Below, piece by piece: positions 1 through 8,481 of a stretch of DNA of 45,769 bases. This DNA is from DAOPZC01 sp035353175. Its GTDB lineage: Bacteria; Verrucomicrobiota; Kiritimatiellia; RFP12; UBA1067. Numbering within the stretch: position 1 is the stretch's first letter; each line of letters opens with the position of its first letter. The stretch lies in NCBI GenBank assembly GCA_035353175.1, contig DAOPZC010000040.1, forward strand, positions 1 to 45,769. Reading direction: 5' to 3'. The notes beneath the pieces were generated by a model that saw only the letters and a list, made by a program, of their open reading frames with translations, made no database searches and was not told the origin of the DNA. A program made the translations under genes and the position numbers.

Positions 1-1
1 G

Positions 2-1531
2 CTTCGCTGCGGCGAAGGGTGGGACGTCTGGGGCATGAAGTACACGATGATGGGGTTCCTGCACTACTACGATGCGACGAAGTCTCCGGAAGTCCTGCAG
101 GCGTGCAAGCGGGTTTGCGATTACGTGATCGCTGAGCTGGGGCCGGAAGGAAAGCGCGGCCGGCATCTGTACCAGTCCGGCAACTGGTCCGGCTATGCGA
201 GCTCGTCGATCCTGGAGCCCGTGATGTGGCTCTACAAGCGGACCGATGACAAGAAGTATCTCGATTTCGCGGCGTATCTCGTCAAGGACATGACCGAAGC
301 GGAAGACGGCCCGCGGCTGCTCGACCTCGCCTTGAAAGGCGTTTCCGTCGCGGACCGCAACGGCTACGGCAACACGCCGGAGACCAACGGCGCCTACGTG
401 ATGAAACACAACCGCTGGAAATCCTACGAGATGATGAGCTGCTATCAGGGCATGCTCGAATATTTCGAGGTTACGGGACGCAAGGACCTTTTCGACGCGG
501 CGGTCGCGACCGGCAACGACATCATCAAAGAGGAGATCAATCTCGCCGGCGGCTGCGCTTGCTCGGAGGCGTGGTTCCACGGCGCGCGGAAGCAGCACCT
601 GCCCTATGTGCGGCTCCAGGAGACGTGCGTCACCACGACGTGGATGCGCTTCTGCGAGAAGCTGCTCGATTTGACGGGCGACACGAAGTGGGCGGATGAG
701 ATCGAGCGCACGTTCTACAACGCCTATCTCGGCGCGATGAAGGCGGACGGCTCGGAGTTCGCGGGCTACACGCCGCTTTCCGGCAACCGCTATCACGGCC
801 AGCATCACTGCTACATGCACACGGACTGCTGCACGGCGAACGGCCCGCGGGGCTTTCTCTGCTTCCTCAAGGAGCTCTTCCGCACGAAGGACGACGCGGC
901 GGTTTTCAACTTCTATGCGTCCGCGCTGGTGAAGGGCGTCATTCCCAAGACCGGCAAGAAGGTCGCCTTCGACATGTATTCCCTTTATCCGCGCTCGAAC
1001 GCCGCCCGGATCGTCAGCCACACCGAAAACGCGGGCGTCGTTCCGCTCAAGCTGCGCATTCCGAAATGGAGCGAAACGACGGTGGTGAAAGTGAATGGCG
1101 AAGAGCAGAAGGGCGCCGTGGCCGGAGCCTATTTCACGGTGGCACGCGAATGGAAGCTCGGCGATATCGTTGAGATCAGGTTCGATATGCCCGTCATTGC
1201 CCACACGCTCGAGCGCAACATCGCTTTTACGCGCGGCCCGGTCCTCCTGGCCCGCGACAGCCGTTTCGGCGACGGTGATTTCACCGCGCCGTTCCGGCGG
1301 GGCCTCAAGGACGGACAGCGCATGCCCAGTTTCGCCGAAGTGCGCAAGCCTTCGGATGACATGTGGATGGCGTTTTCCGCGACGCTGCCGCTCGGCTCGC
1401 ACCACGAGAACCCGGAAGGCGCGCTCCAAGAGACCGTTTTCTTCTGCGACTATGCGTCCGCCGGCAACACCTGGCATCGCGACCACTACTATCGCACGTG
1501 GTTCCCTGAAGAGTACGGGCCGACGGAATAA
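2..1531 (+). CDS. Beta-L-arabinofuranosidase, GH127/DUF1680 family (5' truncated by window edge)
   Basis: The reading frame is open to the first base, so the N-terminus lies outside the window; the first internal Met is at 35. The family removes beta-L-arabinofuranosyl residues from plant glycans with a Zn-bound cysteine nucleophile. Counting from the Met at 35, the sequence shows the Glu-x-Cys motif (QETCVTTTW, E196 and C198) and the Cys-Cys pair (TDCCTANG, C265/C266). These match the metal-binding Glu and three Cys of characterised GH127 enzymes. An (alpha/alpha)6 barrel part is followed by C-terminal beta-sandwich sequence (LRIPKWS, FTRGPVLLARD). About 510 residues are present of a usual 600-700. 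Whether the missing part carries a signal peptide cannot be seen. Family assignment is firm; substrate is inferred from the family. Confidence 0.9.
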   Translation, partial: LRCGEGWDVWGMKYTMMGFLHYYDATKSPEVLQACKRVCDYVIAELGPEGKRGRHLYQSGNWSGYASSSILEPVMWLYKRTDDKKYLDFAAYLVKDMTEAEDGPRLLDLALKGVSVADRNGYGNTPETNGAYVMKHNRWKSYEMMSCYQGMLEYFEVTGRKDLFDAAVATGNDIIKEEINLAGGCACSEAWFHGARKQHLPYVRLQETCVTTTWMRFCEKLLDLTGDTKWADEIERTFYNAYLGAMKADGSEFAGYTPLSGNRYHGQHHCYMHTDCCTANGPRGFLCFLKELFRTKDDAAVFNFYASALVKGVIPKTGKKVAFDMYSLYPRSNAARIVSHTENAGVVPLKLRIPKWSETTVVKVNGEEQKGAVAGAYFTVAREWKLGDIVEIRFDMPVIAHTLERNIAFTRGPVLLARDSRFGDGDFTAPFRRGLKDGQRMPSFAEVRKPSDDMWMAFSATLPLGSHHENPEGALQETVFFCDYASAGNTWHRDHYYRTWFPEEYGPTE

Positions 1532-1553
1532 GCGCTGCCGCTGAAGGCGCTGC

Positions 1554-1724
1554 AGTCGAGACCGAGCAGGCTGTGAGCCGCTGGCACAAACCAGCTTTGC
1601 GACGGAAGTCCCGCACCTTGCGAGAACGGCGGGGCTCCGCACTGCGCTGGAAACGGGCGGGTTCGCCAAACCGGAGATCATCGACGGCGTGTTGGCCGGT
1701 TTCGGAGAGTCGACCCTGCCGTAG
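1554..1724 (+). pseudogene. Possible C-terminal remnant of an unidentified gene
   Basis: A frame with GC-rich third positions ends at a TAG at 1722-1724 and reads ...ARTAGLRTALETGGFAKPE..., then ...VLAGFGESTLP. It has no plausible start. It lies between the GH127 stop and the DUF1722 remnant. I do not recognise the family. The coding look (codon bias, mixed hydrophobic and charged residues) suggests the tail of a decayed gene, but chance remains possible at this GC content. Confidence 0.3.
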
Positions 1725-1755
1725 AGGGTTCAAAAGCGTCGCGCCTTGCATGTCC

Positions 1756-1784
1756 AGGTAGGGCCCGACCTCCGGGCGGGCCGC
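1756..1784. repeat. Short palindrome of the GTAGGGC...TCC family
   Basis: GTAGG at 1758-1762 leads into a 9-bp stem (762-770 with 774-782 of the 1700s, one A-G mismatch) closed by the trinucleotide TCC. The same layout, with different arm sequences, occurs at 36251-36319 and twice within 37674-37820. Confidence 0.55.
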
Positions 1785-1802
1785 AAATCGGGGCAGTTAG
1801 AA

Positions 1803-2027
1803 ATGCCGTGCCTGAGGAACTCGCGGTATCTGCGCGCTGGCGTGGACGAGACCGACCGAAAGGAAATGGCCGACATCATCGAGGACTACCACCGGGAACT
1901 CGTGCCGCTGATCGTGCCGGTGACGATGCTGAGGCACTACGTGAAGAAACACAACATCGAGTATCTCAAGGACCAGTATTATCTGAACCCACATCCAACC
2001 GAGCTGAAACTCCTCAACCATGTGTAA
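1803..2027 (+). pseudogene. 3' remnant of a YbgA-like DUF1722 gene
   Basis: Only about the last 75 residues remain. They include EDYHRELVPLIVPVTMLRHY, then YLNPHPTELKLLNHV, the conserved C-terminus of DUF1722 proteins such as E. coli YbgA. The DUF523 domain that often accompanies it and most of DUF1722 are missing, and no upstream frame continues the homology. The frame is open back to 1746 but that part is unrelated. The stop codon overlaps the photolyase start (ATGTGTAA, 2020-2027), so the old translational coupling is intact. In E. coli and elsewhere ybgA sits directly before the photolyase gene, which supports the reading. The fragment is unlikely to be functional. Confidence 0.75.
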
Positions 2028-3387
2028 TCCAACTATACGCCCGGAACGCATCCGTCCCCTGAACGGGTGCTCGGATGCGGAGCCCGGTCCCGTGCTGTAC
2101 TGGATGAGCCGCGACCAGCGCGCCGAGGACAACTGGGCGCTCCTTCACGCGCAAAGGGAGGCGTGTAACCGCAAAGCACCTCTTGTAACGGTCTTCTGCC
2201 TTGCCCCGGCATTTCTCGGAGCCACGCTGCGACACTACGGGTTCATGCTGCGCGGGCTCGCGGAAACCGAAATTAAGCTGCGGGATCATGCGATCGGCTT
2301 CGTCCTGTTGCGGGGCGATCCCGGCCTCGAGGTGCCCGCCTTCGCCCGGCGTATCGGGGCTGGCTTGGTGGTAACGGACTTTGACCCTCTGCGGATCAAG
2401 ACCGGCTGGCGCAGGGAAGTGGCCGCCGCTTTACGCGTGCCGGCGGTCGAGGTGGACGCACACAACATCGTCCCCGCGTGGCACGCTTCGCCGAAGCAGG
2501 AGTACGGCGCTTACACGCTGCGTCCTAAGCTCCGCAAGTTGCTGCCGGACTTCCTCACGCCCATCCCGGAACTGCTGCGTCACCCGTATGTTTGGCCGCA
2601 CGACCCCGGCCCCGCTGACTGGGTCTCCATCCAACAGAGCCTCCAGGTCGACCGGTCGGTCGGTGAAGCGCCGGGGTTCACACCGGGCTCCTCCGCCGCT
2701 CTGCGTGTCCTGCGGCATTTCCTTGACCACAAACTTGCGGGCTATCCGGATGCAAGCCGCGATCCTGCCATCGACGGCCTGTCAAACCTGTCTCCCCTCC
2801 TCCATTTCGGCCAGATTTCCGCCCAGCGGGTGGCACTGGAGGCGAAAGCGGCGTCAGCCGTCCCGGCAGCCCGGGATGCGTTCCTAGAGGAGGTGATCGT
2901 CCGGCGTGAACTCGCGGACAACTTCTGCCTCTACAACCCGCACTACGACACGCCGCTGGGCTTCCCCGCATGGGCCAGGCAAACGTTGGCCGACCATGCT
3001 TGCGATGCGCGGCCCTACGTGTACCCGCGTGACCGCCTCGAAGCGGGCGAGACGCACGACGATCTCTGGAACGCGGCTCAGCAGGAGATGGTGCAAAGCG
3101 GCAAGATGCACAGCTACCTGCGCATGTACTGGGCCAAGAAGATTTTGGAATGGAGCGGGTCGCCCGAGGAGGCGCTTCAGACAGTGCTCGGCCTGAACGA
3201 TCGGTATGAAATCGACGGCCGCGATCCGAACGGCTACGCGGGAGCAGCTTGGTCCGTCGGCGGCGTCCACGACCGCGCGTGGGGCGAGCGTCCGGTCTTT
3301 GGCAAGATCCGCTACATGAGCTTCAATGGCTGTGCTTCCAAGTTCGACGTCCCGGCCTACATCCGTCGGGTGCGAGATACGGCATAG
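2020..3387 (+). CDS. phr: Class II cyclobutane pyrimidine dimer photolyase
   Basis: A flavin-dependent DNA repair enzyme that splits UV-induced cyclobutane pyrimidine dimers using light. The N-terminal alpha/beta part carries the class II signature VLYWMSRDQRAEDNWAL (about residues 25-41). The C-terminal FAD-binding half carries RRELADNFCLYNPHYD, MHSYLRMYWAKKILEW, DRYEIDGRDPNGYAG and FGKIRYMSFNGCASKFDV, all typical of class II rather than class I enzymes. At 455 residues it is full length. The ATG overlaps the stop of the truncated DUF1722 remnant by 8 bp, so translation probably once depended on coupling; I see no strong Shine-Dalgarno of its own. Cytoplasmic. Confidence 0.93.
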   Translation: MCNPTIRPERIRPLNGCSDAEPGPVLYWMSRDQRAEDNWALLHAQREACNRKAPLVTVFCLAPAFLGATLRHYGFMLRGLAETEIKLRDHAIGFVLLRGDPGLEVPAFARRIGAGLVVTDFDPLRIKTGWRREVAAALRVPAVEVDAHNIVPAWHASPKQEYGAYTLRPKLRKLLPDFLTPIPELLRHPYVWPHDPGPADWVSIQQSLQVDRSVGEAPGFTPGSSAALRVLRHFLDHKLAGYPDASRDPAIDGLSNLSPLLHFGQISAQRVALEAKAASAVPAARDAFLEEVIVRRELADNFCLYNPHYDTPLGFPAWARQTLADHACDARPYVYPRDRLEAGETHDDLWNAAQQEMVQSGKMHSYLRMYWAKKILEWSGSPEEALQTVLGLNDRYEIDGRDPNGYAGAAWSVGGVHDRAWGERPVFGKIRYMSFNGCASKFDVPAYIRRVRDTA

Positions 3388-3396
3388 CGACCATGT

Positions 3397-3425
3397 TTGC
3401 CTCAGTCCGTCGTTTCAGATAAGTT
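3397..3425 (+). promoter_or_regulatory. Possible sigma-70 promoter before the SOUL-GPx gene
   Basis: TTGCCT (3397-3402), a 17-bp spacer and TAAGTT (3420-3425). The match is moderate. A strong Shine-Dalgarno (GGAGG, 3435-3439) follows before the ATG at 3447. Confidence 0.4.
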
Positions 3426-3446
3426 GAAATTAATGGAGGTGCTATC

Positions 3447-4499
3447 ATGAGCCTGTTTACATCGTTCAATGTTTCAACCCTCATTGTGTCGGTTTTTTTG
3501 ACAGGAGGCACGACCACGGCTTATGAGTCCATCTATCCACGCACGCCCGTTGGCACTATTGAGATCAAAACATTGCCTGCACGCACATGCCTTGTCGCCA
3601 CCGCGCCAGGTGAAGCGTTTGAAGACCGCGGCACTGCCTTCATGAAACTCTTTGGTTACATTAAAGAGCAGGAGGTCTCCATGAGTGTGCCGGTCTCCGC
3701 CTCTGTATCAACCAATGATATGGTCTTCTACGTCGGCAGTAATAGCACGAAACGCGCGCTGCTCTCCACGGCTGATGTCTCGGTGCAGACATTGCCGGCG
3801 CTCACGGTGGTGAGCATCGGACTCAGAGGAAGCTACACCCGCAAAAATTATGAAGAGGGACTCCTGAAACTGAACAGGTGGTGTGCGAGACAGAAGGAGT
3901 GGCAAACCAACGCCGTCCCCTACGTCGTCTACTGGAACTCCCCCTTTATGCCCTGGTTCCTGCGCAAGTCAGAGATCCATATTCCGGTCACGCGTGTCGC
4001 CAATGCTTTACCTGCCTTCTACACCTTCCCGGTGGAGACCATTGATGGCATCCCGACCAATCTTGCATGTTACAAGGGCCAAGTCGTTCTGGTCGTCAAC
4101 GTGGCCAGCAAATGCGGCTTCACCTCCCAATATGCAGGCCTTCAAAAATTATATGAGACCTGCCGGAAGCGCGGTTTGGTGCTGTTGGGCTTTCCATCCA
4201 ATGACTTCTTGGGACAAGAGCCCGGAACAAACGACGAGATCAAGCAGTTCTGCTCGCTGAACTACGGCGTCACCTTTCCGATCTTCGGCAAGATCCACGT
4301 CAAGGGCGCGGAACAGCATCCACTGTATGCTTGGCTGACGGACAGCAACCTTCATCCTGAATTTGGCGGAGCCATTTCCTGGAACTTCAACAAATTCCTG
4401 ATTGACCGCAAAGGCAAACTGATTGCCCGCTTCGGCTCACGCACGACACCCGACGCTCCCAAACTGATCGAGGCGATCGAAAAGGCGTTGGAAGAATAG
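3447..4499 (+). CDS. SOUL heme-binding domain fused to glutathione peroxidase
   Basis: Two domains in one 350-residue chain. Residues about 35-180 resemble the SOUL/HBP heme-binding family (MSVPVSASVSTNDMVFYVG, LNRWCARQKEWQTNAVPYVVYWNSPFMPWFLRKSEI split here as family-typical blocks). Residues about 190-350 are a glutathione/thioredoxin peroxidase: NVASKCGFTSQY gives peroxidatic Cys223, FPSNDFLGQEPG gives Gln257, and WNFNKFLID gives Trp312 and Asn313, completing the Cys-Gln-Trp-Asn tetrad. The nucleophile is Cys, not selenocysteine. Residues 5-25 are hydrophobic, suggesting export or anchoring. GGAGG lies 7 nt before the ATG. Base composition is clearly lower in GC than in neighbours, with many A/T third positions, suggesting recent acquisition. 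Likely role: peroxide reduction, perhaps heme-linked (inference). Confidence 0.85.
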   Translation: MSLFTSFNVSTLIVSVFLTGGTTTAYESIYPRTPVGTIEIKTLPARTCLVATAPGEAFEDRGTAFMKLFGYIKEQEVSMSVPVSASVSTNDMVFYVGSNSTKRALLSTADVSVQTLPALTVVSIGLRGSYTRKNYEEGLLKLNRWCARQKEWQTNAVPYVVYWNSPFMPWFLRKSEIHIPVTRVANALPAFYTFPVETIDGIPTNLACYKGQVVLVVNVASKCGFTSQYAGLQKLYETCRKRGLVLLGFPSNDFLGQEPGTNDEIKQFCSLNYGVTFPIFGKIHVKGAEQHPLYAWLTDSNLHPEFGGAISWNFNKFLIDRKGKLIARFGSRTTPDAPKLIEAIEKALEE

Positions 4500-4739
4500 T
4501 GGGAACGGTGCACTGACTGAAGGACTGACAGAATACACCGCTTGCCGCATGGTGAAATCAAAGTCCACCTAAGCCACTCGTCGTTTGGGTTCGACCACAG
4601 AAATTGCACCAGCCTCAAAGTCGGCACACCGTTGCAGTCTCAGCTACCGTTTTCACGCAACGCTCGTCCCGCCTTTGCGCGAAAGGCACTGGTATTCACC
4701 AGAACCTCTTGTTTTATTGGGCTTATATGGTGTTGTGTC

Positions 4740-4815
4740 TGGAGCCAGCAATCGGGTTCGAACCGATGACCTCATGATTACAAATCAAGTGCTCTACCAA
4801 CTGAGCTATGCTGGC
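4740..4815 (-). tRNA. tRNA-Thr (anticodon TGT), CCA encoded
   Basis: On the minus strand the cloverleaf folds fully. The acceptor is GCCAGCA paired with TGCTGGC; the D stem is GCTC/GAGC with loop AGTTGGTA. The anticodon stem is CTTGA/TCATG (one T-T mismatch) with loop TTTGTAA. The T arm is ATCGG/CCGAT with loop TTCGAAC. Discriminator T (743 of the 4700s) is followed by an encoded CCA at 4740-4742. Anticodon TGT reads ACA/ACG threonine codons. Confidence 0.97.
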
Positions 4816-4828
4816 GTAAGAAGCGCAT

Positions 4829-4857
4829 AAAATAACACAGCCGCGTCGTTCTGACAA
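4829..4857 (-). promoter_or_regulatory. Promoter of tRNA-Thr
   Basis: On the minus strand TTGTCA (4857-4852), a 17-bp spacer and TATTTT (4834-4829). Predicted transcription start is around 4822, just before the tRNA 5' end at 4815. Confidence 0.65.
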
Positions 4858-4882
4858 GTCGACGAGATGTTCAAGATCGCTT

Positions 4883-5332
4883 CTACGGAAGCAGGGAAAG
4901 AACGACCTGGTTGACGAGTTTGCCGTCCGCGCGCCCTTTCACCTTCGGCATGAGCAGCGGCATCACCTTGCCCATCTCCTTCTTGCTGGCGGCACCGCTC
5001 GCGGCGATGCACTCGCGCACCAACACTTCGATTTCAGCGCGGTCCAGCTGCTTTGGCTGATATTTCCGATACAGGTCCACCTGCTTCTGCTCTTTGTCGA
5101 CGAGGTCCTGACGCCCCGCAACCGCGAATTGCTCAATCGCGTCGGCCCGCTGCTTGATCGCCTTGGAGACCACCGCGACAACCGCCTCGTCAGTGACCTC
5201 CACGCCGGCGTTGACCGTCTGGTCTTTGATCGCCGCGTTCAGCGTGCGCAACGCCATCACCGTCTCGCCGTCTTGCGCCTTCATCGCCGTCTTGATGTCA
5301 GCCAACAATTGATCCATGAGTGCCGATGCCAT
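4883..5332 (-). CDS. yqeY: GatB/YqeY domain-containing protein
   Basis: A 149-residue, mainly helical protein of the YqeY family, related to the C-terminal tRNA-binding tail of the amidotransferase subunit GatB. Conserved blocks are visible: MALRTLNAAIKD, EQFAVAGRQDLVDKEQKQV, YQPKQLDRAEIEVLV, and MGKVMPLLMPKVKGRADGK (the family's MGKVM...GRADG signature). Length is normal. A Shine-Dalgarno AGGAG lies just upstream on the minus strand. The gene lies 26 bp beyond the tRNA-Thr promoter on the same strand. Likely cytoplasmic. A link to tRNA-dependent amidation is inferred from the family, and the precise role is unknown. Confidence 0.9.
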   Translation of the reverse strand: MASALMDQLLADIKTAMKAQDGETVMALRTLNAAIKDQTVNAGVEVTDEAVVAVVSKAIKQRADAIEQFAVAGRQDLVDKEQKQVDLYRKYQPKQLDRAEIEVLVRECIAASGAASKKEMGKVMPLLMPKVKGRADGKLVNQVVLSLLP

Positions 5333-5379
5333 ATGATTCTCCTTTGATCATCCGTTTTCAAAAAATGTGCATGCCGAAA

Positions 5380-6816
5380 TCACGATTCGCCGAGCTGCAG
5401 GCAGTAGAGGCGGGCGCTGTCGCGCACATAGAGACGGCCGCCCACCAGCAGCATCGGCCCCCAGGCGTCGCGCCCTTTACCCGCCATCAGGGCGTGCCGC
5501 CCTGACCGCGTGAACCCTTCACGGCCCACGCGGGCGAGCGAGAGCGTCCCGACGTCATCCATCAGAATCATCCGTCCGCCGGCAACCGCCACATACGGCC
5601 CGAGTCCGAAGGTGTTCTCTTTTCCGCTCGACCACAGCCGCACCCCTTCCGGCGTCATGCACACCAGTTGCTGGCGGTCCCCGCCCCCGTCGCTCGGCAA
5701 AACCGAGTAAAGCAATCCATCCATGAAGATCGGGGTTTGCTGCTCGCTGGCGAACTGCTTGCGGTCGGTCTTGAACAGCAGTTCCGCCTGCCACGCCTCG
5801 CCCTTGCGGGCCACCCGGAACATCGCCCCGCCAAAGCCATACCCCGCCGTCATGAAAAACCGTCCGTCCGTGAGCGGCACGGGCGAAGGCGCGATCACGC
5901 TCGGCTGGAACGCATCGGTGCGCCACAGCAGCCGGCCGCGCCCGTCGCCGTCCGCCCCCACGCCCACGATCCCCCCCAGCGCCGCATACACGTACTGCCG
6001 CACGCCGTCCACGGTCAGCACCATCACCGAGGAGTGCGACATCGACAGTCCTCCGGGGTTCGGCGTTTCGAACACGGCCGAGCCGCTCTTCACGTCGATT
6101 CCGCACAACAGGGCATTCGTGCCCGCCGGCGCCAGAACCGCCACGCCGCCGTCGATCAGCGGACACTGCCCCGCATACCAAAGCGGGACCTTGGCACCGT
6201 AGCGCCGGGCCAGATTGACGCCCCAGCGGTAGGCTCCGCTCTTCGCGTCCAGGCACAACACATGGCACTGCGGGCCCAACGTCACCACGGCGTCGCCGTC
6301 GGTCGCCGCCACCGCCCGCGAGATGCCGTGGTTGCGCTTGGTCCGAACCGCATACAGATGCTCCCAGCGCTGCTGCCCCGTATCGGCATTCAGGCAACGC
6401 AGGCAGTCACCTTGCCGCGCCTCGTCATAGTCCAGCACATAGAGACTGCCGTCTGACAACGCGGGCATCGCATGGCCATCGCCCAAAGGAATCGTCCAGA
6501 GCACGCGAGGACCGTCCGCGGGCCATGACTCGGCCAACTTGCCGGCCTGGGTCGCCAAGTTGTCCCGAGCCGGCCCGCGAAACCCGGGCCACAGGCCTGC
6601 CAGCGTTCCTGCCGGCACCGCACGGTCCGCCTTGAAGCAACCGGTCAGATCCGTCTCCCGCGCCGCCGCCGCCGCCGCGGACTCCGCCTGCGAACCCGCC
6701 GCAGCGGCCTGGCGGACGGCCATGGGGGGGGCCTCGCGGGCAAGCCAAGCCATCACGACCCAGCCCGCAAGCGCAGCCGCCGTCGCCGTCACAAAAAATG
6801 GAAGCGTTTGCCGCAT
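5380..6816 (-). CDS. Exported PQQ-type beta-propeller repeat protein
   Basis: 478 residues. Residues 5-26 form one hydrophobic segment (signal peptide or anchor), then an Ala-rich linker to about residue 60. The rest is a propeller of PQQ-like repeats: WPGFRGPARDNLATQ is the usual opening block of PVC outer-membrane/periplasmic PQQ-propeller proteins, followed by blades such as GSLYVLDYDEAR, CLNADTGQQRWEH, CLDAKSGAYRWGV and GGRLYVRDSARLYCLQ. No catalytic dehydrogenase motif is present, so it is probably a binding or scaffold protein rather than a quinoprotein enzyme. It lies 49 bp downstream of the DUF116-prenyl synthase gene on the same strand and may share its transcript. Confidence 0.75.
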   Translation of the reverse strand: MRQTLPFFVTATAAALAGWVVMAWLAREAPPMAVRQAAAAGSQAESAAAAAARETDLTGCFKADRAVPAGTLAGLWPGFRGPARDNLATQAGKLAESWPADGPRVLWTIPLGDGHAMPALSDGSLYVLDYDEARQGDCLRCLNADTGQQRWEHLYAVRTKRNHGISRAVAATDGDAVVTLGPQCHVLCLDAKSGAYRWGVNLARRYGAKVPLWYAGQCPLIDGGVAVLAPAGTNALLCGIDVKSGSAVFETPNPGGLSMSHSSVMVLTVDGVRQYVYAALGGIVGVGADGDGRGRLLWRTDAFQPSVIAPSPVPLTDGRFFMTAGYGFGGAMFRVARKGEAWQAELLFKTDRKQFASEQQTPIFMDGLLYSVLPSDGGGDRQQLVCMTPEGVRLWSSGKENTFGLGPYVAVAGGRMILMDDVGTLSLARVGREGFTRSGRHALMAGKGRDAWGPMLLVGGRLYVRDSARLYCLQLGES

Positions 6817-6865
6817 GAAAATTGCACGTCCCGTCCCGGGGCGGAGCTCGACTCCGCCCTGTCCT

Positions 6866-8470
6866 TCACCTCAGCATCTTGGCCATGATCCGCCGCAACA
6901 ACCGTTTCAGTCCCGAGTGCTGGATGGCGGAAAGCACGCGCTCTGTCTCATGGCGGTAGTGCGCGTACAACAGCTCCACACGCGCGTGCAAACCGGCCTC
7001 TTCGATCGCGCCTATCAGCCGCTCCCGGCCCGCGGCATCGCTGTTCCACACCGCGCCCAACGCGTCGCGGACAGCCGCATGCTCGCTCGTGCAGGCCACC
7101 GCCAGAAACAGCGTCGGCCGCATGGCCAACAAATCCGCGGCCCGCCCCCGCACCGAGCGGAAATCCTCGATATCGTCCTGGATCTGGTAGGCCGTGCCCA
7201 CCGCTTGGCTGAAGGCGGAGAGTTGCGTGCACGTCGCGGCGTCCACGCCGGCGGCGAGCGCTCCGACCAGCACCGCCACCTCGAAAGCCGCCGCCGTCTT
7301 CTGCTCGTAGATGCGCAAGACGGCCGATTCGGCCACCGGCGCGGGATGGCGGCAGAAAGCGAGCTCCTCGCCCTGGCCCAGACACAGCGCCCGGTGGCCG
7401 CGCGCCGCCGCCAGCACCATTTCGGCCCGCACGGCGCCCGGAAAATCGGCCGCCGCCAGCAGCCGGTATCCCTCGCCGATCAGATAGTCGCCCGCATTGA
7501 TTGCCGCCGGCACGCCGACCCGCTTGTGCACGGTCGGGACGCCGTACCGCTCGTCGTCGTTGTCTTCGATGTCGTCGTGAATCAGCGAGGCCTTGTGGAA
7601 ACATTCGACCGCCACCGCGGCCGATTTGATGCGCTCGACGTCGCCGCCCGCGGTCTCGTACACGGCGGCCGTGAGCATGGGACGCCAGCGCTTGCCGCCG
7701 GTCATCAGCCACTCCTGCCCCACGCGCTGCGCCTCGGTCGACGTCTCGCCCATGAGTGCTGCGAGCGACTCCGGCGCGAACCAGCGCCGGATGACGCCCG
7801 ATACCGCGTCGAGGTCCGTCACGCCGTCCGCCATCGCCGGCTTGCGGGCCCGGATGATTTCGAGCGCCCACGCGACATCCACCGAGGTGTTCACGCAGCC
7901 GTCCGCCAGCAGCGGGATGCCTTGGCCGGGTATCGCGTGCGTGTTCATGACGGGGAAAATACGCCGCAGCGAGTCCAAGCAGCCCACGCCGATCACCGCG
8001 TCGACCTTGCCGCTGGTCAGCAGCTTGCTCACCACCGTCGTGCCCTCCGCCACCAGCGTCACATAGCCCAAACGGTCGGCCTCGGCCTGAAGCGCGCCGA
8101 TCGGGCACGCGCCGCACTGGGCGCACAAGAGGCCGAGCCCGTCGCGGTCGGCCTGACACACCTCTTTTTTCGCCAGGCATTGCGGAAGGAGCAACAGACG
8201 CCGCTCATACGGCACGCCGGCGATCACGTCCGACCACAGCACGTTGTTGAGGAGTACCGAAACGAACGGCAATTCCTCCGGCTCGGCGAACACGGACGAA
8301 GCCGCACATCGCGCGTGGGCCGCCAGTTCCCCGGACGTCAGCGGCGGCTCCAGCCGCTCGCGCTTCGCATACGCCCTGACCGCCTCCAACAACGCCACGC
8401 GCCTGCCCCGGTCCGCCGGCACCCGCAACACCGGTCCCGCAATCCCCAATTTATCCGAATCAACCTGCAT
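6866..8470 (-). CDS. DUF116 domain fused to a polyprenyl synthetase
   Basis: 534 residues with two unrelated parts. Residues about 85-215 match DUF116: LLLLPQCLAKKEVC, then CAQCGACPIGALQAEAD and a VDAVIGVGCLDSL block, with cysteines 98, 105, 116, 119 and 122 that could hold an Fe-S cluster. Residues about 235-534 are a trans-type polyprenyl diphosphate synthase: GGKRWRP (258-264), first Asp-rich motif LIHDDIEDNDD (297-306) and second Asp-rich motif QIQDDIED. The synthase half would condense isopentenyl diphosphate with an allylic diphosphate to make quinone or lipid-carrier side chains. Both Asp motifs are intact, so it should be active. The ATG has almost no leader (see the promoter at 8482-8509). 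Confidence 0.88.
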   Translation of the reverse strand: MQVDSDKLGIAGPVLRVPADRGRRVALLEAVRAYAKRERLEPPLTSGELAAHARCAASSVFAEPEELPFVSVLLNNVLWSDVIAGVPYERRLLLLPQCLAKKEVCQADRDGLGLLCAQCGACPIGALQAEADRLGYVTLVAEGTTVVSKLLTSGKVDAVIGVGCLDSLRRIFPVMNTHAIPGQGIPLLADGCVNTSVDVAWALEIIRARKPAMADGVTDLDAVSGVIRRWFAPESLAALMGETSTEAQRVGQEWLMTGGKRWRPMLTAAVYETAGGDVERIKSAAVAVECFHKASLIHDDIEDNDDERYGVPTVHKRVGVPAAINAGDYLIGEGYRLLAAADFPGAVRAEMVLAAARGHRALCLGQGEELAFCRHPAPVAESAVLRIYEQKTAAAFEVAVLVGALAAGVDAATCTQLSAFSQAVGTAYQIQDDIEDFRSVRGRAADLLAMRPTLFLAVACTSEHAAVRDALGAVWNSDAAGRERLIGAIEEAGLHARVELLYAHYRHETERVLSAIQHSGLKRLLRRIMAKMLR

Positions 8471-8481
8471 GATTGGCGTTC

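Noticed and set aside
4113..4115. Selenocysteine in the glutathione peroxidase
   Set aside because: The catalytic codon is TGC (Cys223); there is no in-frame TGA, so no selenoprotein.
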